A DNA stretch of 64,000 bases. It comes from Liopterus haemorrhoidalis. Taxonomy: Eukaryota; Arthropoda; Insecta; Coleoptera; Dytiscidae. Numbering within the stretch: the first letter of the stretch is position 1; each line of letters opens with the position of its first letter. Shown here one piece after another: positions 10,476-22,109 of this stretch. The stretch covers positions 9,462,279-9,526,278 of the forward strand of contig OZ020622.1 of the NCBI GenBank assembly GCA_963971575.1. The letters are read 5' to 3'. The notes beneath the pieces were generated by a model, which did no database searches, had not been told where the DNA came from, and saw only the letters and a program-made list of their open reading frames with translations. The position numbers and the translations under genes are program-made.

Positions 10476-11176
10476 CGAGGACATTCAATAATTAAAGAGA
10501 CAAATTGATGTAGAAAAAAAAAAAGAAAACTGTGTATTTTTACAAAATGAGACTTCTACTACTTCTCAACATAATCCCTACGAATATTAATACACTTGTC
10601 CCAACGATGAACTAGTTTTTTTATACCTGATGCAAAGAAATCATTGTCTTGTTGTTTGAACCAGGAATTCTTTGACTTCCTCGTTGTCGCTGAACTTTTT
10701 TCCACATAATGCCCTCCTTGAGTGGACCAAACAAATTAAAATCAAAGAGAGTCAAATCTGTAGGGAGGATGAGGTAGTATCTCCCAACCCAAGCGAAGGA
10801 GTTAACACTTCAACTGGCTGGCCAGGACGTTGCTCGTCAGTCACTGAGATTCGATGATTTTGTGCTGTTCTACCAACTTATAAAAATTTCCGCGGTTCAT
10901 ACAACTTTCACCATACTGTAAAATCATTCTAGAAAAGATTTTAGCCGTTTTTTCACCTTCAGAAAGCAAAAACCAGATCACTGAACGTTGTTCAACTAAT
11001 GTGGAAACTTCAAGAGGACACGCCATCGTTAAATGCAATTTTGAGGATATAAACAAAACAATTTTTATCCGTCACGTGGTGTCAGGTCATCCTAAAGTCA
11101 TGAAAGTACCAAACTCCTCCTACAAACCGCTTTTTTTCTACATTAATTTGTCTCTTTAATTATTGAATGTCCATCG
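10476..11176 (-). mobile_element. Internally deleted mariner, 'GGACATTCAATAATTAAAGA' family
   Basis: The terminal inverted repeats of about 44 bp contain GGACATTCAATAATTAAAGA at both edges, and TA flanks each side (10474-10475, 11177-11178). The minus strand retains the transposase N-terminus (11025-10854: LEVSTLVEQRSVIWFLLSEG, then YGESCMNRGNFYKLVE, a helix-turn-helix). It also retains the C-terminus (about 10690-10530: DNEEVKEF, FFASGIKKLVHRWDKCI, RRDYVEK). The DDE core has been deleted, so the copy is dead but could be mobilised in trans. Confidence 0.85.
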
Positions 11177-11598
11177 TATATTTGAAGAACGAAAAGTTAG
11201 AAATCTAACGATAATATTATCTCCATAAGGTGTTTTTTTGCGTCAATATGAAAAGGACGATAAGTTTTCAGCAGCTTTAGCTATTAGCCAGGTAATTAAA
11301 CAATAAATTAAGGGTTTTTAAAATTTCGATTATAATTTATAAGTAAAGGTTATAAATAAATTAATAATTATCTAGAGAGTTAGTAGCAAGAAGCACCTGA
11401 ATGGTAGGTAAGAAAATTTTTTGGATAACTAAGTTTTGAATGAAAAGTTTACGATTACGAAAATGAACTGGGCATCCAAATAATAAACGGTTCGAGCTGC
11501 TGACAGACAAATTATCACACGCACAGAAAGGAGAAGATACCGTATTAATTATATGGATGATATGGAGAAAAAATGTGGTTAAATCGAAAGCTGGATAT
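11177..11598. other. Unassigned AT-rich stretch
   Basis: No ORF or repeat recognised. Confidence 0.3.
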
Positions 11599-11611
11599 AA
11601 AATACATGCTT

Positions 11612-11753
11612 CCGACCGGCGTAGCGTAGTGGTAACACATGTGCTCTGCGTTGCGAAGGTCTCGGGTTCGAATCCCGTTCAGGCATGGAAATTTTCTCAA
11701 ACAAAAAATTGTCCTGGCTAATTGCCAAAGTAGCAAAGGCCAAAAGGCAAAAA
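11612..11753 (+). mobile_element. Complete tRNA-derived SINE with 13-bp target duplications
   Basis: A perfect 13-bp duplication AAAATACATGCTT flanks the unit at 11599-11611 and 11754-11766. The head (about 11612-11685) is tRNA-like, with an A box in GTAGCGTAGTGGTAAC and a perfect B box in GGGTTCGAATCCC, so RNA polymerase III could initiate here. A short unrelated body with a GCCAAAGTAGCAAAGGCC motif and an A-rich tail follow. The acceptor stem does not pair, so it is not a working tRNA gene. Intact duplications imply relatively recent retroposition by LINE machinery. Confidence 0.88.
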
Positions 11754-12016
11754 AAAATACATGCTTTTGGTGGGAAGAAAACCAAAGCTTTCTAGGAAGG
11801 AGGGATTGAATTTAATTATAGTTTGATCCATTGAACTGCAGAGACATAGATTCTCGTTGCCATATTTGTTTATTTCTTCTCTCGTAAATTTGCCTGGCTA
11901 AACATTATTTTACTACAGTTCGATTATCGAAAGTAGTTCAGTCAAGGTCATATTCAAATTTTCCGAAGTGAGATTTTAGCCACGTCTATCAAAATTGGCC
12001 TAGCATAAATTTTTAT

Positions 12017-12345
12017 CAAGTTATAAAAGTGAAAAATAATGAAAACTGTGTAAAAAAAAACTAACAATTTCCGTACCTAATATAATTTATTATTATCTAA
12101 GAAAGATATCTACAAGAAATTCATGAAAATAATATAAATTGAGTGTGAGTCCGCTCCACTAGCATTTTATAACTTTGCCCAACCTAGTGCTGCGACAGAC
12201 GTCAAATTTTCGCTGATGTATGGGGAATTCTAATTTAAAATTGCAAGTTATAAAAGTGAAAAATAATGAAAACTGTGTAAAAAACTAACAATTTCCGTGC
12301 CTAATATAATTTATTATTTTAAAAAAGATATCCTACAAATAAAGA
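12017..12345. repeat. Two direct copies of a ~100-bp unit
   Basis: About 12018-12118 and 12243-12345 share AAGTTATAAAAGTGAAAAAT, AATGAAAACTGTGTAAAAAA, CTAACAATTTCCGT and CCTAATATAATTTATTATT. They are separated by about 125 bp. Confidence 0.8.
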
Positions 12346-12353
12346 GTGTCTAT

Positions 12354-12388
<35 letters not shown>
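12354..12388. repeat. (TA)n microsatellite
   Basis: A run of about 35 bp of alternating T and A with one ACATG interruption near its start. Confidence 0.9.
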
Positions 12389-12391
<3 letters not shown>

Positions 12392-12440
12392 CTCCGTATC
12401 CTAATCTTAATTATAATAAATATTACTTCATATTTATTTA

Positions 12441-12540
12441 CCTGCTGAACTGCATGCACATTTAACAAAGATCCACTGTTTTCTTCCTCGCGTAAGAAAT
12501 ATTCATATAAGTTATAAGCCATATCGTCCTGATAGGACAT
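12441..12540 (-). other. Possible short coding exon (unrecognised)
   Basis: The minus strand encodes MSYQDDMAYNLYEYF followed by LREEENSGSLLNVHAVQQ. It then meets CAG|GTAAAT, a plausible splice donor near 12441. The composition is less AT-biased and more protein-like than surrounding frames. No family is recognised and no partner exon was found, so this may be chance. Confidence 0.15.
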
Positions 12541-12559
12541 ATGTCCTAGCCATATGTCC

Positions 12560-13849
12560 TGAAAAGGACAGATTTAATGAAAATCGCTATTAAATAAATA
12601 GCAAAACAGAGTTTTATACGTCACTGGTTTAGTACGAATGACACTGGAAAACATCAGTAATCAAAGAAAAACCTCGAGGTGGGCTTATTTACGGTACACG
12701 TTTGTATGTGTAAGTACGTTTGTCGTAGCTATACCGGACATATAAACAAAAAAAATTGACATGCTTCATTTGTATTTCTCTTACTATTTTGTCAATGTGA
12801 GTGAGAGAGAAACACATCAGTACGTTAATTATTATTTGTCATATGACTGGACTGAACTTCTCTGGATAATCGAACTTTAAGTAGTTCGTTAATTTTTTTG
12901 CTCCCAACTTTTGTGGCTACTAGCTTCTTTTTTTCTGGGTATGCTGCTAGGAGACGATTATAAGGATTTTCTGTACGATCAGTCAGGTGCCCGATTAGCC
13001 AATGGGGTAAGTTTCATTATTTAACATCAGTACTCCATACTCGCTACACGGCATTTTTTAGTAGTCGTTTCATCAGCAGAGTTAACTCGCCAATTCCTAA
13101 TAAGAGAAAGTATATTTTGATATACATTTAATTTGGTGTTCATATGTTCATTTGGCCTATTGTCACGTACGCTGGCAGTCTTCAATGAGTAAAGTGCCTT
13201 GAGTGTCGTTTCGTTGACCGTGTTAATTTGTGACCTCCTATTTTACAGGCGCCAAGTTACGCCGGACAGTGTCATGTAAGACGGAAACAACAAATTACTA
13301 GGGGAGAATCTTTAAACAACTTGTTCGCATTTATTTCCGAACTGTAATTCATATTTTACATTTCACTAATTTTGATCAACATATTTGAATTAATTGTTTG
13401 GGACCTTAAAAATAAGTAGGTCGTAAAATTAGGTTCCAAACTTGTTGCAAATTGGTTTGTAATGTTTTCTACAATAATTTCAAAACTGTATTACTGTGAT
13501 AAATCATATTTTGAATGTTATCTTCTCAAATATTTTTAATATCAGCCCTGCCTACGAAATCCTGGAAACTATGAAATTCACAGTTTATATATTTTTTCAG
13601 ATAAACAGGTTTCGTCGCGTAAATGTTTACGTAATTCCTGCTAATGATATAAAAATAAAATTTCCTTATCAACTTATTTAAGAGGATTAATTATTTTTTT
13701 AATCCCATACTAATTCATTTGTGATTAACAAAACATCGAGATAACATTAAAATGTCTTTCTTATAAATTCTAAGTTATTTTTTGTACGTAGTATGTATTT
13801 TAACATTGAATATATTGGGTCTCGTGAAAGTGTAGTTATTTTTGGAAAT
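12560..13849. other. Unassigned intergenic stretch
   Basis: No repeat copy or domain was recognised. The open frame at 13496-13681 is AT-driven and unremarkable. Confidence 0.3.
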
Positions 13850-14464
13850 TTGAGTATTAAATCAAAAACTATATCTCAAAAATGGTAAGAAATAGAGACC
13901 TAAGGTTTAAATGTTTAAAAAATTTAGTTTTACGATGATTTTTTCTGTAATATTTGGTCCGTAATGACCTAAAACTAATTGGTAAAATTTTGATTCTATT
14001 TTGTAAATTTCAAAAATTCATATCTCAAAAATGGTAAGAGGTAGAGAATTGAATTTTTGGAATTTTTACACCTTGTTTTGTCTAGAAAAAATTAATGTTT
14101 GGTCCGTAATGACCTAAAACTATTGAAAATTTTGATTTTTTTGTAATTTTAAAAATTCATATCTCAAAAAAGGTAAGACAGAGATTTGAGGTTTGAATTT
14201 TTGGAATTTTCACACCTTGTTTTGTTTAGAAAAAATTTATGTTTGGTCCGTAATGACCTAAAACTATTGAAAATTTTGATTTTTTTGTAATTTTAAAAAT
14301 TCATCTCTCAAAAAAGATAAGAAATAGAGACTTGAGGTTTGAATTTTTGGAATTTACACACCTTGTTTTGTTTAGAAAAATATAATGTTTGGTCCGTAAT
14401 GACCTAAAACTATTAGGGAAAATTTTGAAACTTTTTGTAATTTTAAAAATTCATATCTAAAAAA
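13850..14464. repeat. ~145-bp tandem array, about four units
   Basis: The motif TTTGGTCCGTAATGACCT recurs with GGTCC at 13956, 14101, 14245 and 14391, a spacing of 144-146 bp. Units also share CATATCTCAAAAA.GGTAAGA and CACACCTTGTTTTGT. The array runs directly into the end of R1 copy b at 14465. Confidence 0.93.
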
Positions 14465-15428
14465 ATTGATGTGAAGTGTGAATTTTCACAGATTTCAGGG
14501 TTTTGCAGGTATTTAGTAAGTGAATGATGATTATTTGGGATGTCAAAACAAATTTTATATTAATTTTTTTTTTGTTAATTTTAATTCGAACGCCTAATAC
14601 CATTATTTAGGTTTCTAAATATGTGCAGTATTTTTTTTATATAGCAAGGTTCATTAAGAATTTTAAAAATTGCGCCTATGGCTTCCATTGGTTGTTATAA
14701 GCGCCGCCCCTCTGATTTCGTGTACATTGAAACAGAATTAAATTATAATTTAAACAATTTCCACTGGTTATTAAATTTACGCTTTTAAAAATTAAATGCA
14801 ACATTTACCAAAATATAGCTAGAATTTTGAAAAAATAATTTAAACAATATAAAAATTCAAAAAAAAAATATTGTCTCTTCTTGCAGGGTTCGATCCCTTT
14901 CAGATCGAGTTAGTTGGGTGAAAAGCCAGCGTCATAACCACTAGACCAGCATACACCTACTAGTGTAGCGTGTTACTAAGCTATAACTTGTGTACATTAT
15001 TAGCCAAAAAACACAAATCATAAACAAAAACATAATCTGATCAAAAATTCCTGTTGTACTATTCCGGTTCACACCAATGTACATTACTTAGAATTTTTTC
15101 AGATTTTTAGTTTAAACCATCTGGGCTACAGGGTGTGGGACAAAAAAATTTTTGCACAATTTTGGCAAAAATCGCTTCAAAATAATTTATTTTGTAATTA
15201 CAAAAATAAAAATTTGATCTTTAATCCACGTACCAAGGGCTTTCATTTGACACCCTACTCAGAATTATAAAAAAATATTTTTTTTTTCGATGATCACATA
15301 TTTGTTTATATTTTTAGGGGGTTATGTTTTTTAGATGTTTTAGTATTTTTCGTGCGGGTCAAAGAGTTGTATAAGCATGCCAAATTTCAACTCTCTAGGT
15401 TTAGCCGTTTGGCTACAATTTTTACCGA

Positions 15429-15462
<34 letters not shown>

Positions 15463-15515
15463 GACAAAATGACGGTATAAGGGTTTTTTGGTCATACCTA
15501 CAAAACCCTAAAAAA
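14465..15515 (-). mobile_element. R1 repeat, full copy b (Glu-like tRNA module)
   Basis: The copy runs from the TTGATGTGAAGTGTGAATTT end with hairpin and CAGGGTTTTGCAGGTAT, through the conserved AT-rich half, a tRNA-like module, the ATTCCTGTTGTACTATTCCG block and (CAGA)n at about 15430-15465, to AAACCCTAAAAA. The two ends carry the inverted motif AGGGTTTTGTAGGTAT / ATACCTGCAAAACCCT. The tRNA-like module (about 14884-14960, minus strand) reads CTGGTCTAGTGGTTATGACG then CTGGCTTTTCACCC, resembling tRNA-Glu with anticodon TTC. No protein is encoded. Confidence 0.85.
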
Positions 15516-15640
15516 GAAGCGATACGATACTGGGTCAAATGTACTGATATTAATAAAGTATCGGAAGATTAGTATCGATACTCAAATCGCGATATCGAAT
15601 GAAAAATATCGATACCGGTATCGTACCAATAGTATTAGAA
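15516..15640. mobile_element. Degenerate hAT-like scrap rich in TATCGATAC
   Basis: GATACGATACTGGGTCAAA near 15521 and CGATACCGGTATCGTACC near 15610 form a rough inverted arrangement with repeated TATCGATAC. This resembles non-autonomous hAT elements, but no clear duplication is seen. Confidence 0.3.
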
Positions 15641-15736
15641 CATTCCTATTGATGTCACAACATTCTTTACGCATTAATTTTCATAGCTGTGAACGCTGCC
15701 TTAATCGTTAAAACTGTCTACTAAATTTATGCGTAA

Positions 15737-16339
15737 TACCCTTTTCACACTAGATCTTTAAGACGAGTGAACTTAAAGTTCACCGATGTTTAAGATCGCT
15801 TTGCTTTCACACTTGATGTTAAAATCTCTGGTGCTGTCATCAGCTACAGTATTTTTTTCCTTAAGTTACCGTCATGAAATTACCAGTTTTGAACTGTCTG
15901 CGCAGACGCACATTTTGAATTATTATAAACAAATAAGGATATTTCATTTAATTCTACAATAAAGGCACTACAATAAAGAATATATTACACCTGTATTAAC
16001 ATGTAAGTCGATACATTTTATCTCAATTATTGTAGCTCTGTATTTTATTAAACACATTATTAACATAAATAATTTTATTATAACAATAAGTATAAACTTC
16101 TTATAACGTCGATATAATACAGTATTCTTGTTTATGATAATATAAAATGTTGACAGCACAAATTCAAGGAGTATTTTTTTTATAATAGAAATTAAGTTGG
16201 CAATGCGGACGAAGTTTAAGACGCAGATCTCTGTCTTAAACATCGGTCGTGTTTAGACGAGGCCATACGGTTTCACATTAGCGTTTAAAGATACATTCAC
16301 TTTAACATCCGATCTTAAAGATCTAGTGTGAAAAGGGTA
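15737..16339. mobile_element. 600-bp MITE 'TACCCTTTTCACACTAG', copy 1
   Basis: The inverted ends are TACCCTTTTCACACTAGATC and complement, with TAA on both sides (15734-15736, 16340-16342). A 3-bp TWA-type duplication fits PIF/Harbinger, but I see no transposase. Three further copies are at 21403-22004, 46914-47506 and 56596-57061. The minus strand holds a 91-codon open frame (16243-15968) that is also open in copy 3 and shortened in copies 2 and 4. It is hydrophobic and AT-driven, and I do not call it a gene. Confidence 0.85.
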
Positions 16340-16342
16340 TAA

Positions 16343-16930
16343 CGTACAATGAACACAGCTTAACACCGATTTTTTTCTTGAGTTCTTGCATCAATAACAT
16401 CCAACAATACTGTCTTGATTTCATGATTTGCTTGTAGAATAAAGTCATAAAGCACTGTTGAAATTATCACATTTAAGTCATTGAACGCGTAGCTCGTAAC
16501 TTGTTCTAATTACTGTCCAGCAAGTGTACTTTAGAGTTAAATTAACTAAGATTAAGACGTTCGTTTTAAACAATTATCTCTCTAATGTGGATTTTATTCT
16601 CTACTTCCCGGACACAGCTAACTAGACGTATTTACTCGCGGAATTCTTGGGTCATTTCGGTTGAAAATGACAGTTTTATAAAAAGGAATACCGACTTTTT
16701 AACAAGCACTGCTTTAACAAAAAATGTTATATGAATGGAACGTAACAGTCATTCATGATTGTAAAAACATGGTTTTGAATAACAAGTAACGAACTCGTAC
16801 AATGTTAAATTCTAAAAGACACAGAGAATTTTTAGAATTGGTGTAATTGAGATCACTTAAATTCTGATTGAACAAATCTGGGTTTTCATCAAGAGGGCGT
16901 AACATTTTTACGAATATTGCCAAAAGTAAA
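16343..16930. other. Unassigned stretch
   Basis: No recognisable repeat or domain. Confidence 0.3.
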
Positions 16931-16933
16931 AAA

Positions 16934-17065
16934 ATAATGATGGGCAAGACAAGAAGAGATAGTATACGAAATGAAAGGATAAGAGAAATGGCTAAAGTAG
17001 TGGAGGTTTCTAAGAAGGTGCAAGAAAGAAGACTTCATTGGTATGGATATATTGTCACTTGGGTG
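16934..17065 (+). pseudogene. Non-LTR reverse transcriptase C-terminal scrap
   Basis: The frame encodes MGKTRRDSIRNERIREM, then VSKKVQERRLHWYGYIV. This is the recurrent RxRLxWxGHV signature downstream of the reverse transcriptase fingers-palm in insect RTE/R1-like endonuclease-reverse transcriptases. Only about 45 residues remain. Confidence 0.65.
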
Positions 17066-17074
17066 GTTTGATTG

Positions 17075-17420
17075 TTAAGTTGAAAGACAACTCCTGGTTT
17101 TAACAATACAAATTTATTAATTATATATCCAGTTTACAATGTAATGGTATGAATTTGTCCATGGAGTTGGGGAAGTCTTCGGTCCACCCAGTGTTGGCCA
17201 GGATCGGCTTGGACCTATCTCCGAGGCGGGGGCTACCCATCAGGGAGTCGAGGAGCCTCGAGAAGCCTTCTCCCCCTCACATGGTACTGCTTGCTTGGCT
17301 CACCAGCTGTACGAGTACTAGCGTTGGTGTCTCGGTCGTCACCGTATGGACTGGTACGTGTAGAGGAGTTGGCTAGGTTCCTCTGCCCCAATACTGTGCG
17401 ACGTCCATGCATTTAACTAC
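17075..17420 (-). mobile_element. Possible LTR or GC-rich retroelement end
   Basis: This is a GC-rich block in an AT-rich region. On the minus strand it ends with AATAAATTTGTATTGTTAAA, then AACCAGGAGTTGTCTTTCAA and CTTAACA, which looks like the polyadenylation region and right edge of an LTR. No partner LTR, primer site or gag/pol frame was found. The 75-codon plus-strand frame at 17149-17376 is probably incidental. Confidence 0.3.
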
Positions 17421-17439
17421 TGGTTGACCTAGTTCCAAT

Positions 17440-17832
17440 ATTCATTCGAGCCACAGGAATGTTTTACTGGCCAAAAACTCGTTTATTGAAATTACTGTGT
17501 GACCACCAAAAAGCCTGGGTCCTGGACAAAACACTGTCTCTGTAGGCCTGCTGAAGATTTACAAAAGTTTCCGTTGCACTGTGCCCAAGTCTGAAGCAAA
17601 ACCTGATAGCACACTGTTGCTTGGAATGAATGTCACTCATTTTTAGAACGCCCTATAAAAAACTGTTTCACGAAAATAATCGCTACGGACAACAAAATTA
17701 CTCTAGCGAGTTCAAACTCGTACTGAAGGCGTATCACATGTTCACCTTTCGTCCATCAAAGACCTGCGTCCCAAATGTTGCCAGATCAAACGTTATGTTG
17801 CCAGTCCGGATACTTAATTTATACACCCCGAA
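17440..17832 (-). pseudogene. mariner remnant, 'GGTGTGTAAATTAA' family, copy B
   Basis: It shares with copies A and C the right end (CCAGTCCGGATACTTAATTT), the 5' region with ACTCTAGCGAGTTCAAACTC, and the N-terminal coding part (about 17640-17510). A large internal deletion leaves only a short C-terminal piece (ACTGGCCAAAAACTCGTTTA at about 17470). Confidence 0.78.
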
Positions 17833-17834
17833 TG

Positions 17835-18522
17835 CCGCTGTAATGCTAGGCAGCCGTTGTTCGACCATTGTAAAGTCGCCGTTTATTTTTTTCAGATAGT
17901 CGAATTATGGTTAATGGATGTGGAGTTGTCGTGTCCGTAGATAAATATCTTATATATCTTATTCGAAACTTGTCAGCTGATTTGATTGGTTTTCATTGCT
18001 GTCCGCAACCCGTACAACCTCATTATTATGGTTAATGAGGAATCGTCTATCTCTGATATCTCTAGTCGGATATTAGGCGCAAATAGCCATTGTTGCTGTG
18101 CGTCAATAATCTATCTCTAGTTGGATATTTTCATTTTGGCTTCTCCATTTTCCACTTGGACCACAGATCAGCATAGCTAGTCTTTTAAAAATTGTATTGA
18201 TCTCGCTTCATTAAGGTCCATGTTAAAAATACTTGTTACCTTTTTAAGATCAAACAAATTTTTGTGGTTAATTATGTAAAAAATTTTGGCTCATGTTGCT
18301 ACAATTTGCGCATTACTTTTTATGTTGGCAAGGTCAGGTAAATGATGTATTTATATGTAAAAATTGTGCAAGATCTGTCTAATGGAAATAAAAATTTCAT
18401 GTGCAACTTGTTTGCGACCATAGGCGCCAACTTTGACATTTATAAGTGTTAGATGCTAATAGCCTATGAAGTCGGTGTCCATAAACTTGCTTAAGGTTAA
18501 TGTTATGTTTGTACTAGAGCAC
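17835..18522. other. Unassigned stretch
   Basis: The motifs GGTTAATGGATGTGGAG and GGTTAATGAGGAATCG and two CTATCTCTAGT/CTGATATC patches suggest an old repeat. Nothing is assignable. Confidence 0.25.
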
Positions 18523-19184
18523 TGGTTTCCAACCTTTTTTTTATCGCGACGATGATAATGTTGACTCTGAATATGATACAGATTCGACAGACTACGTAAA
18601 CAAGGATATTAAAGTAAGGCAATATGCCTTAATATTTGAAGAATACGGAAAGAATAAAATGGGAAATCATAGAAATAACGACTGACGATATTGTTGTAAC
18701 ATATCTCCGACGGCTGACTCTACTCTTTAAATTTATTAAAACAAATGAAAATTAGACATTTAAAAAATCAGAGCTGATAAAAGTTTTACCATCTCCTGCT
18801 CCATGTGGTAGCACAAAACACCGTTTAGACGTTTTGATTTTTACAGTAAATTTAATGAAATATAATTAACATTAAAATAAAAACTATCAAAACTTACTGC
18901 TTCCAAGGAACTTACCAAAGTTTATTTTTTTATATTAATAATAAATTTACATTTATATATTTATACACATTATTTAATTACTTAGTAGTTTGTTCCACAA
19001 AATTTGATTTTTTTACAATATTTATAATTTTTCAGTACCTTTGAGATGATTTATTTTTAAAGACATTGAAATGAAGTTTCAATATAAATTATTTATACAT
19101 ATACAGTTTTTTTAGATACCTATTATATTTACTGTTCCACAGTATCCCTAATGCTGTTTCACTGTACCCTCACGTATAGGTACA
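18523..19184 (+). mobile_element. hAT-type terminus fragment and unassigned flank
   Basis: 18518-18548 reads AGAGCACTGGTTTCCAACC then a T-run and ATCGCGAC, a hAT-like 5' end. The short open stretch that follows (GACGATGATAATGTTGACTC, about 44 codons, acidic then ending NHRNND-stop) is unrecognised. The rest to 19184 is AT-rich and empty. Confidence 0.3.
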
Positions 19185-19558
19185 GTGGCACAATTTCAGA
19201 GATCAACAAAAATATTAATTATAAATGGCACGTGATAAGGACATTAATTTTTAACAGGTTATTTAAATAACGACATTATAAGTATTAAGTGGCGAAAAGA
19301 TTTATTTAAAAAATTCAAAATTGAAGATGTTATGTACAGAAAACCAAAATGTGTGTCACCGTTTCCACATCTCCCATTCTTAATGTATTGTTCATTTTTA
19401 AATGACTTCTCAATTTGTCTACATTAAAATTTTTATGCCGGTGTTTTTTTAATTGGTAATAAATGAGGTGATAAATTGCAAGCTGAGCTGATTCAAAACT
19501 TTGTAAAATGGGCAGGGGTTTGGCCCTACCACTCAATATTATCAGGAGCCACCACTGC
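19185..19558 (-). mobile_element. hAT-like fragment
   Basis: From 19558 on the minus strand it begins CAGTGGTGGCTCCTGATAAT and continues with GGTAGGGCCAAACCCCTGCC, a common non-autonomous hAT end. A candidate opposite end CAGTGGCACA lies at about 19185, but the flanking octamers do not match, so the left border is uncertain. Confidence 0.4.
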
Positions 19559-20285
19559 TAATACCTTTGTTTAAATCAGGGTTTATCAACCTTTTAATCA
19601 ATGGAATTGGATTTAAAATACCAATGGTTATGTCTGAACGTTTGAGAAGCACGAATTTAAGCTCATTCAAGTGTTTATATTTTTTCTCTCTGTTTTTCTG
19701 ATGGGTCTCGTCAAAAACACAAATTCTGCGAAATGCCAATTTCTAAAAGGTCGCATATATCGGTTTTCTGTACATTCCCTTTATTTTTAAATGTCTTTTG
19801 CAGCCACAATAATATTTTATCAAAGTCAGTAATGCTATTTTATTGTTGACAAAAAAGAAATGATATATATTTTATATACAGATTATTAAGTATTTCTTTT
19901 CTGAAATTCTTTAGTAATATATATATAATCTTATTTTTATACCCAGTTTTTAAACATTTACAATAGGCTTGTTTCCAAAATATTTTAGTTTCCCTCTATA
20001 AAAATCTATTTTAGTCTTGCGGTGTCTGTGATCTTTTTGTAGCTAATATGTCATTGTAAGCAATTGTAGTAAAATGGAACGAGCAAATATATTCGAAAAT
20101 AACATAAAACACTCATAAAATTTGTTTCTAAAATTATATTTTATATTTAAAAATAAAATAGACGACCGAAAGACAAATAATGTGCATCGGAATTCTCACC
20201 AGATAATTCTGAAGTGAAAATTGACTTAGCAGTACAATAATTATTTTTTTAAAAATGATCATAATCAAAAAGATGCAATGTGATC
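19559..20285. other. Unassigned AT-rich stretch
   Basis: No repeat or domain recognised. Confidence 0.3.
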
Positions 20286-20379
20286 CTCATGGTGGGTTTT
20301 GGAAAAAAAATTCATCGATTAAAAACCATTTATTACATCGATTAATTACTTCAAGTGGCATTTAATATATTCTTCGTGA

Positions 20380-21300
20380 TGCCCATTTTGGGCACCTTCC
20401 ATGTTTTATTTTTTCATTAACTTTTTAATAAGTGGAATACTTCGTTTATTGGTAGCGTTCCTCAAAGCCCCCCAAATATTCATTTTGCCTATAATTCCAA
20501 AACTTTTGCCCAAACTTCAAAATGGACCAAATTTTATTAACCTATGATCAAAAATGCATATTTGTACCAATTTTAAACACCGGAAAAAAACATTTTTTGC
20601 TTAAAAAACGAAAAAATCGTAAGAGGTAACTACCCCTTAGGATTTTTGGCCATATTCAAGGGTTTTGGATTACTGCCTATACAAAACTTAATAATTGGTT
20701 TCTTAAATCCCAATTTTTTTTCTTAGACTATACAATGTAGGAGAATTTTAAAAATTCAGACCGCAGATTTCTATCCCTAACCATTTTTTAGTTAAGATTT
20801 AACAAAATCTAAAAAAAAAAAATTAAAAATATTCAAAAATTTTTTGCTTCAAAATATGGTGACAAATCAATTAGGATCTCAAGATTTCAAAAATTCAACC
20901 ACAGGTCTTTATCCCCTTTCGTTTTTGAGAAACTTCCATGCAAAGATGAAAATTTCTATCACGCCATATTAAAATTTGTCATAATTTTAAAATCCCCAAA
21001 ACGAATAAGGCTTCAAATTTTTTTAGACTAAATAACCACAACACACCCTCTTAGAATAAAAATTTTGAAATGCCATATACCTTATGTTCGAATCCTGAAC
21101 CATCGTACCAAATTTCGTTAAAATATGTCCAGCAGTTTTTGCGTGAACCTCGGACAGACATTTTTTTTTTTTTCATGCAGACCAAAAAATTATTTCTTTT
21201 TTGCAAAAATAGTCTCATAATCATCCGAAACGTGTAGAAACCAAATATGAAGCCTAAAAAAAACATACATTACCTCCAATTTTATTAATATAGATTGTGT
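20380..21300 (+). mobile_element. Putative non-LTR retroelement 3' tail
   Basis: The segment 21085-21160 carries CCATCGTACCAAATTTCGTT, AAAATATGTCCAGCAGTTTT and GCGTGAACCTCGGACAGACA, a motif string found in many insect LINE 3' regions. The unit ends TATTAATATAGATT. Upstream AT-rich sequence has no reverse transcriptase. Confidence 0.35.
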
Positions 21301-21402
21301 TGAATTTTTTTTAAATATTTAGCTATGAAATAATTCAACCGCTTGGCATTAATACAGTCACAGAGGACAAGAACCTCTTTTTCTTGCCCTGTGTGTCACT
21401 AA

Positions 21403-22004
21403 TACCCTTTTCACACTAGAACTTTAAGACGAGTGAACTTAAAGTTCACCGATGTTTAAGATCGGAATGCTTTCACACTTGATGTTTAAATCTCTGGTGC
21501 TGTCATCAGCTACAGTAATTTTGTCCTTAAGTTACCGTCATGAAATTACCAGTTTTGAACTGTCTGCGCAGACGCACAATTTGAATTATTATAAACAAAT
21601 ATGGATATTTCATTTCATTCTACAATAAAGACACTACAATAAAGAATATATTACACCTGTATTAACATGTAAGTCGATACATTTTATCTCAATTATTGTA
21701 GCTCTGTATTTTATTAAACACATTATTAAAATAAATAATTTTATTATAACAATAAGTATAAACTTCTTATAACGTCGATATAATACAGTATTCTTGTTTA
21801 TGATAATATAAAATGTTGACAGCACAAATTCAAGGAGTATTTTTTTATAATAGAAATTAAGTTGGGAATGCGGACGAAGTTTAAGACACAGATCTCTGTC
21901 TTAAACATCGCTTGTATTTAGACGAGGCCATACGGTTTCACATTAGCGTTTAAAGATACATTCACTTTAACATCCGATCTTAAAGATCTAGTGTGAAAAG
22001 GGTA
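21403..22004. mobile_element. 600-bp MITE 'TACCCTTTTCACACTAG', copy 2
   Basis: It is nearly identical to copy 1, with flanks TAA (21400-21402) and TTA (22005-22007). A one-base change in a T-run shortens the conserved open frame to 63 codons (21825-21634, minus). Confidence 0.85.
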
Positions 22005-22109
22005 TTAAGCATTGGGAATCTTTTATTATTTTTACAGTAAACCAACTGATCTTCCAAGACCAGCTATAACTAAAAATTCTTTCATCTTGTAAACAAAATA
22101 ATTTTTTAT

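Noticed and set aside
11545..11785. Two overlapping minus-strand frames over the SINE
   Set aside because: They are frames across a Pol III-type retroposon; a similar 'MPERDSNPRP' string is a known artefact of tRNA B-box sequence.
21051..21266. 71-codon minus frame (MFFLGFIFGFYTFRM...)
   Set aside because: Antisense of a probable LINE 3' tail and driven by poly-A/T runs.
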